In this document: positions 44,088 to 53,300 of the stretch, in pieces
Numbering within the stretch: the stretch's first letter is position 1
Layout of the letters: each line of letters begins with the position of its first letter
Origin: Cerina litoralis
Lineage (GTDB): Bacteria > Bacteroidota > Bacteroidia > Flavobacteriales > Flavobacteriaceae
Direction of reading: 5' to 3'
Assembly: GCA_022008415.1 (NCBI GenBank)
Contig: JAIRBC010000011.1
Coordinates: 79,725 to 143,724 of the forward strand
DNA length: 64,000 nt
The notes under the pieces: generated by a model
What the model was told of the DNA's origin: nothing
Database searches by the model: none
Seen by the model: the letters and a program-made list of their open reading frames with translations, nothing else
Program-made: the position numbers and the translations under genes

Positions 44088-45560
44088 TTAAGTTTTTTGT
44101 TTATACGCCAACAGGGTTTTGTATTTCTCCTTTTTGTAAATACGTTCTATCATCGCGAAGGCCTTGTTTTTAAAGACAAAGCCCAGGAGTCCGGCCGAGG
44201 CCACAAAAATAAAGCCGGCCGTCGGATCGATCAGGTAATGACCCAAGGCGTAAAAAACCAATGGGAGGACCAATTTGGGCAAGGTGAGCAGCAAGGTTCT
44301 GGCATTGAAAGCCTGTTTGTCCCCGAATGCTTTTTTGTTGGAGGTTAGGTCTATCGGGGTTTTTATATAGGCTCCGCCCCAAAGCACCAGATAGGAATTA
44401 ACGCCCATGTTGTATATAGCACCCACCAAGACGGCCAGATAGGCCTGCCATCCAAAATAGAGATAAAAGGAAGCAATAACGGTACTTATTGCCGTGGCAA
44501 TAATAATTAAATACCACTTGGAAGCCAGGTATTCCCTGTATTGAATGTTCTGGCTCATCATCAAGGGATAGTAGGAGCTGTCCCAACTTGGCACAAATTG
44601 ACCAAAGCTAAAAAGGAATCCGCCCGAAATAAAAATTCCGGCAAAAATTCTCCAGACCGGGGAGTTGTACGTCTCAATACCGCCCGTAAAAAATAGAAAC
44701 CCATAAAAAATAAAGAAAACACTCAAAATTACCGTGGTCCGGGAGCGTTTGTTCCTTTTAATCAGCTTAATATCGTTCTTTAAAAAAGTTCCCAAATTGC
44801 CAAAACGGTTCAACCAGCTCAGCTCTTCGGTTTTAGCCTCGGAGTGCTTGGTCGATAATCCGGCATCCAGGTACATGTTCCTTTTAAAGTAACCATAGGC
44901 GACCCCGTACCATACCGCCAAAAGTACCCAAGGAAATATGGCCATCCATGGTATTTGGTACAAAGCATTAAATAAAGGGCCGGTATAACGGGTGGTATCG
45001 AACCCCAAGTAAAATTGCCCCAAGGCCAAAAGTACTACCAAGGATAGGGCCGGATAAAACACGCTGTTCTTGTTGTTGACCAGAATGTTGATTAAATTAT
45101 TGCCAAAAATCAGGGCCATCACCCCCAAATGCCACCCAATAACGCCCAAGATGTCGTAGCCCTGGAACAACAGAACGATGGAGAAGGGCACAAAGAAAAA
45201 GGCATGGGCCAAATTAAAGAAGGAAACAGCGGTCTTGCCCAAACTAAAATGTACCACTTGGTTTTTTTTAAACGGCAGGTATAACAAAGGTTTTATATTT
45301 ACAACGGGCATTTTTTGCAACATATAACGGATTACAAGGTCTAGGGCCAGATAATAGATCAAGAACGCATTTACCACCTCCAAAGGGTCTCCCCAGCCCT
45401 GTTCCTTTATTAAAAAGAAGACCCCCACTCCCATAGAAAGAAAAATAGCGATAAAATACAATGCCATAAACCCCATAAAAATCTTAAAAGCAACGTTGGT
45501 CTTAAAAGAGGCAGACCTGTAAAAGGATTTCCACTGGAGGTTTATAAAGTGTTTGAACAT
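44088..45560 (-). CDS. DUF5687 membrane protein (ABC permease)
   Basis: A 490-residue protein with about 12 membrane helices, of the DUF5687 family, paired with the ABC ATPase downstream. The start at 45560 (MFKHFINLQWKSFYRSASFK) is preferred; the upstream extension to 45656 is rich in Pro/Gln/Arg and not conserved in style. The LNRFGNLGTFLKNDIKLIKRN segment in the middle fits a cytoplasmic coupling loop. Together the two genes form a predicted exporter with unknown cargo. Confidence 0.85.
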   Translation of the reverse strand: MFKHFINLQWKSFYRSASFKTNVAFKIFMGFMALYFIAIFLSMGVGVFFLIKEQGWGDPLEVVNAFLIYYLALDLVIRYMLQKMPVVNIKPLLYLPFKKNQVVHFSLGKTAVSFFNLAHAFFFVPFSIVLLFQGYDILGVIGWHLGVMALIFGNNLINILVNNKNSVFYPALSLVVLLALGQFYLGFDTTRYTGPLFNALYQIPWMAIFPWVLLAVWYGVAYGYFKRNMYLDAGLSTKHSEAKTEELSWLNRFGNLGTFLKNDIKLIKRNKRSRTTVILSVFFIFYGFLFFTGGIETYNSPVWRIFAGIFISGGFLFSFGQFVPSWDSSYYPLMMSQNIQYREYLASKWYLIIIATAISTVIASFYLYFGWQAYLAVLVGAIYNMGVNSYLVLWGGAYIKTPIDLTSNKKAFGDKQAFNARTLLLTLPKLVLPLVFYALGHYLIDPTAGFIFVASAGLLGFVFKNKAFAMIERIYKKEKYKTLLAYKQKT

Positions 45561-45768
45561 GGAAAGTTGTTTGGGGTTTGGTGTTCTTCTTTTTGTCTTT
45601 TGTGGTTGTGGGCTTGCAGGGTTATTTTGCCGTTGGGAGACATGGGTTCTGTTCAAAGTTTAGGCTTCCTTGTTTTATTCGTCCTTTTTGGGATTTAAAT
45701 ATACGTTATGCAGCGCAAAATAGTCACATTTTTCCGGGATTCCGATATTAAAAAGCAATAGCTTTCCT

Positions 45769-45776
45769 TATTTTTG
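45769..45776 (+). promoter_or_regulatory. -7 element upstream of PaaE-like gene
   Basis: TATTTTTG is an exact TAnnTTTG match 14 bases before the ATG at 45791. No clear -33 TTG is seen. Confidence 0.4.
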
Positions 45777-45790
45777 CACAAAATATTGCC

Positions 45791-46843
45791 ATGGCACACT
45801 TTTATCCTTTAACGGTACAACATATAAAGCCCCTGACCGACAATTCGGTTGCAATTACTTTTAGTATTCCAAAGGAACTTACCAAGACCTTTGCCTTTAG
45901 CGCGGGTCAATACATCACCATAAAAAAAGAAATTAAGGGCAAAGAGCTCCGTCGATCCTATTCTATAAGCTCCTCCCCAAAAAGCGGAAGTATTACCGTA
46001 GGGGTAAAAAAGGTGGACAAGGGGAGTTTTTCCGACTACGCCAATCATAAATTGGCCGTAGGCGATGTTTTGGAAGTAATGCCCCCCGACGGAAGATTTG
46101 TATTCAACCCAACCGTAAAACCAAAAAATATCGCAGCCTTTGCCGCCGGCAGCGGAATTACCCCTGTCATCAGTATCGCCAGGTCTGTTTTGGAATCCAA
46201 TCCAAAGAACAAATTTGTATTGGTCTACGGCAACAAATCCTACAAAGAGACCATGTTCTATACGGAACTGGTAAAATTACAGCTGGAATATACTGATAGG
46301 TTTTTTATTTATTTTATATGTAGTCAGGAGCGGGAGGAGAATTCTCTTTTTGGTAGGATCGATGTATCTACGGTCAACTATGTGGTAAAAAACAAGCATA
46401 AGGATATTGCAATTGACGACTTTTACCTCTGTGGTCCCGAAGCCATGATACACCTAGTAAAGGATAGCCTTAAGGAAAGCGAAATTACAAGCGATGACCA
46501 TATCCACTTTGAGCTCTTTACCGAGACCGAGATCAAGGACGAAATACCCCCCGCCCCGGATGGCAGTACGCAACTTACGGTGACCGTGGACGACGAGGAA
46601 TTTACTTTTTCCATGGACAAGAGAGTGAAAGTACTGGATGCCGTTTTAAAGGAAAATATAGATGCGCCCTATTCCTGTCAAGGCGGAGTATGCAGTACTT
46701 GTATTGCCCGAATTAAAGAAGGACAGGCCCTCATGGAAAAAAACCAGATCTTGACCGATGAAGAAATCGAGGAAGGGTTGATATTGACCTGCCAGGCCCA
46801 CCCTACTACCCCGACTTTGAAGATTGATTATGATGACGTGTAA
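45791..46843 (+). CDS. PaaE-like ferredoxin-NADP reductase with 2Fe-2S domain
   Basis: A 350-residue electron-transfer protein. The FAD domain has RRSYSISSSP, the NAD(P) domain follows with IAAFAAGSGITPVISIARSV, shortened here, and DFYLCGPEAMI, and a C-terminal plant-type 2Fe-2S domain has ligands C296, C301, C304 and C334. The layout is that of PaaE, the reductase of phenylacetyl-CoA epoxidase, but no paaABCD genes are nearby, so it probably feeds another oxygenase or desaturase. It is a single plus-strand gene that converges on the patatin gene. Confidence 0.9.
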   Translation: MAHFYPLTVQHIKPLTDNSVAITFSIPKELTKTFAFSAGQYITIKKEIKGKELRRSYSISSSPKSGSITVGVKKVDKGSFSDYANHKLAVGDVLEVMPPDGRFVFNPTVKPKNIAAFAAGSGITPVISIARSVLESNPKNKFVLVYGNKSYKETMFYTELVKLQLEYTDRFFIYFICSQEREENSLFGRIDVSTVNYVVKNKHKDIAIDDFYLCGPEAMIHLVKDSLKESEITSDDHIHFELFTETEIKDEIPPAPDGSTQLTVTVDDEEFTFSMDKRVKVLDAVLKENIDAPYSCQGGVCSTCIARIKEGQALMEKNQILTDEEIEEGLILTCQAHPTTPTLKIDYDDV

Positions 46844-46891
46844 TCCAAGTTCAAGTAAATAGTATAGTAATCCACGGCTAACTTTTACCGT

Positions 46892-47710
46892 TCAACCTCT
46901 TCCCGGGATCGATCTTCCGACCATCGGTTGTTGGCCAAATTCCCGCTTTAAAATCTTTATGGCATGTCCGTACCCGATGGCATAGGCCCTTTCCATCCCC
47001 TTTTTGTCCAGTACCCCGATCTTATCCAGCTCCTTGGGTTCAAAAACCAAATCGCATTCCTTTATCTTTTCCAAATTGATGGCATAAATCATTAAGCTAG
47101 TCGTCCGCCCCGCCAATTGCAACGAAGTTCTTATGGATTCCTTCCCAACCTCCCTTACGACAGATACATTGCTGCCAATCGTAAAATCGCACTGGCCAGC
47201 CAGCGACTCTATGGGAAAATTGTTCATAATTCCTCCATCGGCATATAGATAGTCATTGATTTCTATGGGGCTAAAGACGGGAGGTAGGGCGGCCGAAGCC
47301 AACAAGGGCCTAATGAGTTCGCCGGAAGAAAATTGCTCTTGTTCCCCTTTTTGAAGATTGGTGGTCGTGACAAAAAGCTTTCGTCGTAGCTTTTCAAAAC
47401 GATTCTCGGGAAAATATTGCTTAAAAATCGGGATATATTTTTCGGTATCAAAAAGTCCTGGCTTGTGACGAGCAAAAAATTGGTACTGGAACAAGGGTAC
47501 TTTTTTAAAAAAGGACGTCATTTCGAGGACCGAATTGCCATTGGCGTACAGCGCGCCCACCAGCGCCCCTACGCTTGTTCCGGAAACGCAATTTGCTTGG
47601 ATCCCATATTCGTTCAAAGCCTGGATCAAACCGATATGGGCAATACCCTTGACCCCGCCGCCCGAAAGAACTAAACCAACGGATTTATTTTTAAAGTTTT
47701 TCAAATTCAT
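46892..47710 (-). CDS. Patatin-like phospholipase
   Basis: A 272-residue patatin-family lipase. The oxyanion loop is SGGGVKGIAHIG, the nucleophile is S46 in GTSVGALVG and the catalytic aspartate is D158 in DGGIMNN. The Ser-Asp dyad is complete. No signal peptide is seen, so it likely acts in the cytoplasm or after non-classical delivery; the substrate may be phospholipid or another lipid ester. Its upstream region, shared with the divergent DUF2064 gene, has a candidate TetR operator. Confidence 0.93.
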   Translation of the reverse strand: MNLKNFKNKSVGLVLSGGGVKGIAHIGLIQALNEYGIQANCVSGTSVGALVGALYANGNSVLEMTSFFKKVPLFQYQFFARHKPGLFDTEKYIPIFKQYFPENRFEKLRRKLFVTTTNLQKGEQEQFSSGELIRPLLASAALPPVFSPIEINDYLYADGGIMNNFPIESLAGQCDFTIGSNVSVVREVGKESIRTSLQLAGRTTSLMIYAINLEKIKECDLVFEPKELDKIGVLDKKGMERAYAIGYGHAIKILKREFGQQPMVGRSIPGRG

Positions 47711-47777
47711 ATTGTACCGGATTTTTGAAGTAGCTATGGTTGGTTTCCCTTCCGAAAAAAAAATTTGGTCCTATTTA

Positions 47778-47795
47778 ACCGACCGATCGGTTGGT
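47778..47795. promoter_or_regulatory. TetR-type operator candidate between patatin and DUF2064 genes
   Basis: ACCGACCGATCGGTTGGT is a near-perfect dyad with one symmetric mismatch pair. It matches the site at 43090-43107 at 16 of 18 positions. It lies in the divergent spacer, 68 bases from the patatin start and 171 bases from the DUF2064 start. Confidence 0.55.
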
Positions 47796-47965
47796 TCGAG
47801 TCCATTGAAAGGGTATTTTTATCTACTTCCAGGCAATTCAACGATCAAATAACAGTACTCGGCTGCCATTACTGTGGTTATAGCAACGGGTTAAAAGTAC
47901 AAAAAAGACCAGGTAGTCTTTAAGGTCTAAAATCAAAATCTTCGTTAAATCTTTTAATTGGTGTA

Positions 47966-48718
47966 ATGAAGAAAGTAAAAGAACGACCAAAATTCGCAGC
48001 CCATTTTATCGTAAGTTTACAAAAAATGCTATCCAATAAACTACATAACACGGCAATTCTGGTATTTGCGAATTCCCCCGACGAGGAATTGAAGCACAAG
48101 CCTATTGCCAAAGATGGAATGCTGTTTGAGGAACTAACACAGCGGTCGCTGAGCATCGTTAAGCAGACAAAACTCCCTTATTTTCATATTACTGAAAGAC
48201 AGCAGCAGGGAAACTCCTTTGGGGAACGTTTTGTGAATGCCGTACAGTTGGTTTTTGACCACGGATTCGACAACATTATTACCATAGGCAACGATACCCC
48301 CCTTCTAAAAATCTCACATCTTGTTGAAGCCCATCGGGCGTTGCAAACCCAAAAAACAGTTTTGGGGCCTTCCGCGGATGGAGGGTTTTATTTATTGGGG
48401 ATTCATAGTTCGCAATTTGATCCCGTGGCCTTTAAGAATTTACCATGGCAAACCTCCATTTTAACCCATAAACTATTACAGTTGCCCTATATATCCGATC
48501 ATGGAACGGTGCACTTGCCCACATTATTTGATCTAGACAATGATTCGGACCTTAAACTATTGGTTCGGTTTACCCGACATATTTGCTTAAACCTTCGAAA
48601 AATTATCCTTTTCTTGATTTCCCCGGCCAAGAGACACGACTTAAATTACAAATTGTATTTTGTCAAGGCTTCGACAGAACAAATTCTTTTTAACAAAGGG
48701 TCCCCGGTTTACTTCTAA
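47966..48718 (+). CDS. DUF2064 glycosyltransferase of arsenosugar cluster
   Basis: A 250-residue cytoplasmic protein of the DUF2064/TIGR04282 group, GT-A fold nucleotide-sugar transferases often beside arsS. Motifs include AILVFANSPDEE near the N-terminus, the acidic GNDTPLL and GPSADGGFYLLG. It is expected to add or handle a sugar moiety in arsenosugar or related metabolite synthesis; this is inferred from co-occurrence. The ATG at 47966 is used, but a shorter start 60 bases on, directly before LSNKLHNTAILVF, would also work. It heads the set with the peroxidase-like gene and arsS. Confidence 0.85.
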   Translation: MKKVKERPKFAAHFIVSLQKMLSNKLHNTAILVFANSPDEELKHKPIAKDGMLFEELTQRSLSIVKQTKLPYFHITERQQQGNSFGERFVNAVQLVFDHGFDNIITIGNDTPLLKISHLVEAHRALQTQKTVLGPSADGGFYLLGIHSSQFDPVAFKNLPWQTSILTHKLLQLPYISDHGTVHLPTLFDLDNDSDLKLLVRFTRHICLNLRKIILFLISPAKRHDLNYKLYFVKASTEQILFNKGSPVYF

Positions 48719-48838
48719 TACTCCCCTTAAATCAAATCAATTTTAGTTGACGTAAACAGTGCGTTCTACGGCAATATTGCCGACGTGATGTTCTTCGTTA
48801 TTGTCTATATAATTTAATTTATTAAAACATAGTGAATA

Positions 48839-49174
48839 ATGGCAAATTCATATTACGAATCGGCAGATCTCAGAAAATTTGGAAAGATAACGGAATGGAG
48901 CGAAGAACTCGGAAACAAGTTCTTTGACTACTACGGAAAGGTCTTTGAGGAAGGTGCATTGACCGCTCGGGAAAAATCCCTAATCGCTCTGGCCGTAGCC
49001 CATGTGGTCAAATGTCCCTATTGTATAGATGCCTATACCCAGGACGGCCTGCAAAAAGGCATTACCAAAGAAGAAATGATGGAATCTGTCCACGTGGGGG
49101 CCGCAATTGAAAGCGGGGCGACCTTGGTTCACGGCGTACAAATGATGAACAAATACAATAAATTATCGATGTAA
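48839..49174 (+). CDS. Arsenosugar biosynthesis-associated peroxidase-like protein
   Basis: A 111-residue alkylhydroperoxidase/carboxymuconolactone decarboxylase-like protein. The redox pair is C59 and C62 in HVVKCPYCIDAYTQDG. The rest is helical, typical for AhpD-type oligomers. Family members of this subtype occur next to arsS, so the arsenosugar role is by context. It lies 120 bases after the DUF2064 gene and 196 bases before arsS. Confidence 0.88.
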   Translation: MANSYYESADLRKFGKITEWSEELGNKFFDYYGKVFEEGALTAREKSLIALAVAHVVKCPYCIDAYTQDGLQKGITKEEMMESVHVGAAIESGATLVHGVQMMNKYNKLSM

Positions 49175-49370
49175 GCTCCTATCCGCCAATGCTTAAGATC
49201 GGATAAGTGCAATTGGGGAATCTCAATCAGTTTCTGTTGTTTCTTGTTTCAAATTACTATTGTAACAAAATGAAACTTGGAGGCTTAGAAACCTGAAACT
49301 GTGAATTGTATGGAGAACAATCATATAGTATCGATAAATACTTTTTACTCGATACCGAATACTAGAAAAA

Positions 49371-50426
49371 ATGGCTATAAAATCACTACACGCACGGCAT
49401 AAAGATCTTGCGCAGACCAACAGGCAATTGGAAATCCTGAACGGGGGACCTTTTACCGATGGGGAACTGCCCAGGTTCGAGGACAAAATCGCCGAAACTG
49501 GACATTTTCCACTACGGCCCGGGAAATTGGAAATACTGCAAATTAATGTGGGCTATATGTGCAACCAGGTTTGCGAGCATTGCCATGTGGACGCCGGACC
49601 GGACCGGAAGGAAATTATGACCCGGGAGACGATGGAACAATGTCTAGAGGTCATCCGTCATACAGGAGCGCATACATTGGACCTTACCGGAGGTGCACCG
49701 GAAATGAACCCTGATTTTAGATGGTTTGTCGATGAGGCATCCAAAGCAGGTATCGAGGATTTTATCGTGCGTTCTAACCTTACCATTATCCGGGCCAACA
49801 AAAAATATTACGACTTGCCGGAATTCTTTAAAAGCCACAATGTCCATATTATCTCCTCCATGCCGCACTATACTCGAGGAAAGACCGACAAACAAAGGGG
49901 CGAAGGAGTTTTTGATAAATCAATAAAAGCCCTACAAGAACTCAACGCGGTAGGCTATGGATTGCCGGATGGCAAGCTGCGGCTAGATTTGGTCTATAAT
50001 CCTTCCGGTGCGTTTTTACCGGGAGACCAAGCGGCTTTGGAGCGCGATTTTAAAATAGCATTGAAAGAGGACTTCGGTATATATTTCCACAATCTATTTG
50101 CAATTACCAACCTGCCGATCGCCCGCTTTTTGGACTATCTCATCGCCTCTGAAAACTACGAAGACTATATGTTTGCTCTCGTGGAAGCCTATAACCCAGT
50201 TGCTGTGGAAAATGTAATGTGTACCAATACGATCTCTGTAAGTTGGGACGGCTGGCTTTATGATTGCGACTTTAACCAAATGTTGGGCCTAAAGGTCGCT
50301 AGCAAAATAAAACACATCAAAGATTACAACGAGGATGTCCTTAACGATCGGGAGATTCTTATTTCGCAACATTGTTATGGTTGTACGGCCGGAGCGGGGA
50401 GTAGTTGCCAGGGAAAGACAACCTAA
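49371..50426 (+). CDS. arsS: Arsenosugar biosynthesis radical SAM protein ArsS
   Basis: A 351-residue radical SAM enzyme. The 4Fe-4S/SAM motif is C64-x3-C68-x2-C71 (MCNQVCEHC). ArsS is thought to attach an adenosyl-derived 5'-deoxyribosyl group to methylated arsenic. A C-terminal cysteine set (HCYGCTAGAGSSCQG) ends the protein. Some relatives are selenoproteins, but here the positions are ordinary cysteine codons and no in-frame TGA is seen. No arsM methyltransferase is in the window, so its substrate must come from elsewhere. A TetR gene follows. Confidence 0.92.
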   Translation: MAIKSLHARHKDLAQTNRQLEILNGGPFTDGELPRFEDKIAETGHFPLRPGKLEILQINVGYMCNQVCEHCHVDAGPDRKEIMTRETMEQCLEVIRHTGAHTLDLTGGAPEMNPDFRWFVDEASKAGIEDFIVRSNLTIIRANKKYYDLPEFFKSHNVHIISSMPHYTRGKTDKQRGEGVFDKSIKALQELNAVGYGLPDGKLRLDLVYNPSGAFLPGDQAALERDFKIALKEDFGIYFHNLFAITNLPIARFLDYLIASENYEDYMFALVEAYNPVAVENVMCTNTISVSWDGWLYDCDFNQMLGLKVASKIKHIKDYNEDVLNDREILISQHCYGCTAGAGSSCQGKTT

Positions 50427-50479
50427 AGTTCCGCTCCTATACCCCTTCCCGATGGATGTGGGGACGAGTTCAAGTTCAT

Positions 50480-50497
50480 TCCCGATAACTATCGGGA
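50480..50497. repeat. Dispersed palindromic repeat, copy 2
   Basis: TCCCGATAACTATCGGGA, a near-perfect 18-bp dyad, differs from the copy at 17027-17044 at one position. It lies 54 bases after the arsS stop and may act as an mRNA 3' hairpin. Confidence 0.5.
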
Positions 50498-50648
50498 CAA
50501 GTTTAAAAAATTTATAGGAGTTTGCTCCCTCCAAATAAAAGCCCGAGTGATAGTGACTTTCTTTAGTAAACCAACAAAAATCTACAACTAATTCACCAAC
50601 CTACTAACGCACTAACCCGTTATTTCACTAGTACTCTTACCATCAATA

Positions 50649-50666
50649 ACCGACTAAACGGTCTTT
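50649..50666. promoter_or_regulatory. Weak TetR-type operator upstream of tetR
   Basis: ACCGACTAAACGGTCTTT matches the left arm and the CGGTC core of the two stronger sites (13 of 18 positions against ACCGACCGATCGGTCGGT). It lies 157 bases before the tetR start, so autoregulation is possible. Confidence 0.3.
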
Positions 50667-50822
50667 CCTTACTACAAACCACCTCTTTTTTTACAAATTA
50701 AAAGCATTTCATCGAATTCTATGTGGGTTTTGACTCTCCCTAGGCAAGAAATCGGGTTTTTATGGGTTATATAAAAAAGACTTATTGGTCTGTTTACAAA
50801 AAATCTACAAAACCAGGATCTT

Positions 50823-51437
50823 ATGGAAAAAAAAATGAAACGCATGGCCACCATGCACCGATTACAGGTCACCGGTCTGGAGCTCTTTTACCAGCAAGGG
50901 TATTACAATACCAGCATTGACGATATTCTTGGCAAGCTTTCCTTATCCAAGGGAGCCTTTTACTATCATTTTCAATCCAAGGATGATTTCTTTATAAGCA
51001 TTATCCAAAATCTGGTCGTTCAAAAAGTGTACGGAACCTTGGTGCAGCCCATTGAGGGCAAGGAAGATCCTTTTACGGCTATAGCCCAATGTTTCGAAGT
51101 TTCCCTTGAGACGGCAGAGCACAATGAATTAGATCGCGGGTTTGTACTGAGCAATTTTATGGCCGAATTTAAAGGTAAGAACCCTGAAATCATGGAATAT
51201 TTTAAGGACGTACTCAAGGTTTGGGAAGTAAACCTTATTTCGAGCTTGCAAAAAGGCAAGTCTGATGGGTACGTGGACCGCCATGTAGACAGTAGTGCCG
51301 TGGCCACCTATCTTATCTCTTCGTATATAGGGATCCGCGCTTTAATGGTAGAGGGCAATTGCAGGACATTGCGGTACAAATATATGATGCAATTGAGACA
51401 TTATTTTAAAATGTTGGCAAATAAGGAAACTGCTTAA
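50823..51437 (+). CDS. TetR/AcrR family transcriptional regulator
   Basis: A 204-residue repressor-type protein. The N-terminal helix-turn-helix is in YYNTSIDDILGKLSLSKGAF with the following YYHFQSKDDFF signature of the family (about residues 25-60). The rest is helical and would bind an unknown ligand. It follows arsS. The candidate operators at 43090, 47778 and 50649 have the symmetry TetR dimers recognise, so control of the patatin/arsenosugar spacer is a reasonable guess, not demonstrated. Confidence 0.92.
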   Translation: MEKKMKRMATMHRLQVTGLELFYQQGYYNTSIDDILGKLSLSKGAFYYHFQSKDDFFISIIQNLVVQKVYGTLVQPIEGKEDPFTAIAQCFEVSLETAEHNELDRGFVLSNFMAEFKGKNPEIMEYFKDVLKVWEVNLISSLQKGKSDGYVDRHVDSSAVATYLISSYIGIRALMVEGNCRTLRYKYMMQLRHYFKMLANKETA

Positions 51438-51510
51438 GACCCGATTTTATTCGACTATTAATATTGTTAGGTTCCATGATTGTTTACAAAATGAAAAGCC
51501 AAGGGGTTTC

Positions 51511-51545
51511 TTGGCCCTACGCCTATCGCTTTGCGCCGTAGGCCC
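51511..51545. repeat. Imperfect hairpin after tetR
   Basis: TTGGCCCTACG pairs with CGTAGGCCCAA (one C-C mismatch) around a 13-base loop rich in CTATCGCTTTGCG. It is related in style to the CGCTATACGC words around recA. No T-run follows. Confidence 0.35.
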
Positions 51546-51652
51546 AAAATGAGTGCATAAAGCATTCTGCGAAGAACACCTAACAACTGTGTTGATCTGA
51601 AACAATTTTTCCTATAGCAGGGCTTTCCATAAAACATTTATCCTACATCCTT

Positions 51653-52711
51653 TTATAACCTTCGATCCAAAACCTCTTCTATTTTTGCGACAACATCCTT
51701 AGGCCTGATGGTTTCCATGGCATTTTCGTAGCCATCGGGGAATTTGTTGCCGTAAATTGACGTGGGTATTAGTGGAAATTTATTACGATCGGATAATAGG
51801 GCATTGTTGGGATCCTGGGCAAAGGGATAAAATCCGGCAAAGGGATGGGTTACACCCCACAGGGTTACCGTAGGCACCCCGTACATCGCCGCCAAATGGG
51901 CATTGCCGCTATCCATGGATAGCATGAGTTGTAAATTGGAAATTACGTCCAATTCTTCATCAAAAGACACTCTGCCTGCAAGGTTTATGCAGTTCTCGTA
52001 ACCATTGCTCCATTTTTCAAGCTGGGCACGTTCAGCTGGTCCTCCCCCAAAAAGTATCAATCCATAGGCGTTGACTTTGTTTAAGGTAGCTATAACCTCT
52101 TCCATCAAATACAACGGGTATCGTTTTCCCCCAAAGGCTGCAAAAGGGGCTATACCGATAAGTATTTTATTCGAGCACTCTAAAATATTCCGTATTTTCG
52201 ACCCGAGGGATCGCTTGGGAAGCACGTTTTCATCGGTTAGCTTTACTGGATATCCCAACTGGGCAAATACATCGGCGTAACGCCTATGGGTAGTTTTCAA
52301 AGGCTTGAAAATTTTATCTCTCGCAGATGTCAACGCTTTTTTTTCCATTCTGCCCTTATCCATTTGCACAAAAGGAATACGCCCAAGACCGAAAAAAAGT
52401 TTTAGAATATTGCTTCGGAGTACATTGTGAAGATCCGCCACTCCGTCAAAGTTTTGCTTTTTAAGTTCTTGATAAAGCTTCCAAAGTCCGATGAAACCTC
52501 TGTGCCTCCCGTTTACATCGGCCACAAAAACCTCCACCTTGGGCAGGGCGTTAAACATGGGTTTAAAAAACCCGCGGGTCAAGACCGTGATTTTAATTTG
52601 GGGATACTGTTTGGTCAAAGCAAAAAGAACGGGTACCGTCATTGCCACATCCCCCATGGCAGAAAGGCGGATTACAAGAATTTTTGATCCGCTGGTCCTA
52701 TTTTTGGCCAC
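51653..52711 (-). CDS. Glycosyltransferase family 9 (heptosyltransferase-like)
   Basis: A 352-residue GT-B fold enzyme of family GT9. The N-terminus has ILVIRLSAMGDVAMTVP, the usual acceptor-side start, and the C-terminal donor domain has SMDSGNAHLAAMYGVPTVTLWG with the HPFAGF segment. GT9 enzymes add heptose or a related sugar to the lipid A core. It overlaps the upstream DUF4254 gene by 14 bases, the common pairing in Bacteroidota. The donor sugar is not determined by sequence. Confidence 0.92.
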   Translation of the reverse strand: MAKNRTSGSKILVIRLSAMGDVAMTVPVLFALTKQYPQIKITVLTRGFFKPMFNALPKVEVFVADVNGRHRGFIGLWKLYQELKKQNFDGVADLHNVLRSNILKLFFGLGRIPFVQMDKGRMEKKALTSARDKIFKPLKTTHRRYADVFAQLGYPVKLTDENVLPKRSLGSKIRNILECSNKILIGIAPFAAFGGKRYPLYLMEEVIATLNKVNAYGLILFGGGPAERAQLEKWSNGYENCINLAGRVSFDEELDVISNLQLMLSMDSGNAHLAAMYGVPTVTLWGVTHPFAGFYPFAQDPNNALLSDRNKFPLIPTSIYGNKFPDGYENAMETIRPKDVVAKIEEVLDRRL

Positions 52712-53300
52712 GAAGTACCGGATTTAGCTCGTCGTCGTTGTACATCTTCATCTGCTTATAGACCTTCATGTACTTTTTACCCCTTTCAATATCTGCCAAT
52801 AATTGGTCTATGGCGAGGGAAAGATCCTTTTTCTGCTCTAATAACACCTCGAGCTTTTGTCCACAGGTTTGGCGATGTGCCGACGACGCATCCTCCCGAT
52901 CCACTTCTTCCTGCATATGATAGATCTTGAGGGCCAAAATAGATAACCTGTCTATTGCCCAGGCCGGACTTTCGGTATTTATTGTGGCACCCTCACAAAT
53001 CTTAACCGATTGGTATTTATTTAGAAAATAACCGTCAATATATTCAACCAAATCGGTTCTATCCTGATTGCTAGCATCTATTTTACGCTTCAGTTCCAAT
53101 GCTTCCACTGGGTCTATCCGGGGGTCTCGGATAATATCTTCATAGTGCCATTGAACCGTATCAATCCAATTTTTTCTATATAAGAGATTAGAAATCCCTC
53201 CGTCCGGATACGGGTTCGCAAAAGGCTGGGATACGCTGTTCTCTATATGGTATTTTTCAATACTTTTCTCAAAAATTTCGTAAGCAAACTGGCTAAACAT
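52698..53300 (-). CDS. DUF4254 family protein
   Basis: A 200-residue soluble helical protein of the DUF4254 family. Members sit next to GT9 genes in Bacteroidota. It is mostly charged helix, with a conserved-looking NLLYRKNWIDTVQWHYEDII segment and IDRLSILALKIYHM in the middle. No catalytic motif is evident. A supporting role in lipopolysaccharide core synthesis is inferred only from the overlap (14 bases) with the GT9 gene. Confidence 0.83.
   Translation of the reverse strand: MFSQFAYEIFEKSIEKYHIENSVSQPFANPYPDGGISNLLYRKNWIDTVQWHYEDIIRDPRIDPVEALELKRKIDASNQDRTDLVEYIDGYFLNKYQSVKICEGATINTESPAWAIDRLSILALKIYHMQEEVDREDASSAHRQTCGQKLEVLLEQKKDLSLAIDQLLADIERGKKYMKVYKQMKMYNDDELNPVLRGQK

Larger units (their letters stand above)
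50427..50822. other. 396-base spacer between arsS and tetR
   Basis: It contains the second copy of the dispersed palindrome (50480-50497), caagttcaag-type words near 50468 and an ACCGAC/GGTC half-match operator at 50649-50666. No convincing reading frame was seen on either strand. Confidence 0.5.

Noticed and set aside
45791..46843. Phenylacetate degradation role for the PaaE-like reductase
   Set aside because: No paaA, B, C, D or other paa genes are nearby, and the DUF59 gene near sufE belongs to the Suf context.
49371..50426. Selenoprotein form of ArsS
   Set aside because: The C-terminal motif uses ordinary cysteine codons and no in-frame TGA or SECIS-like need is visible.
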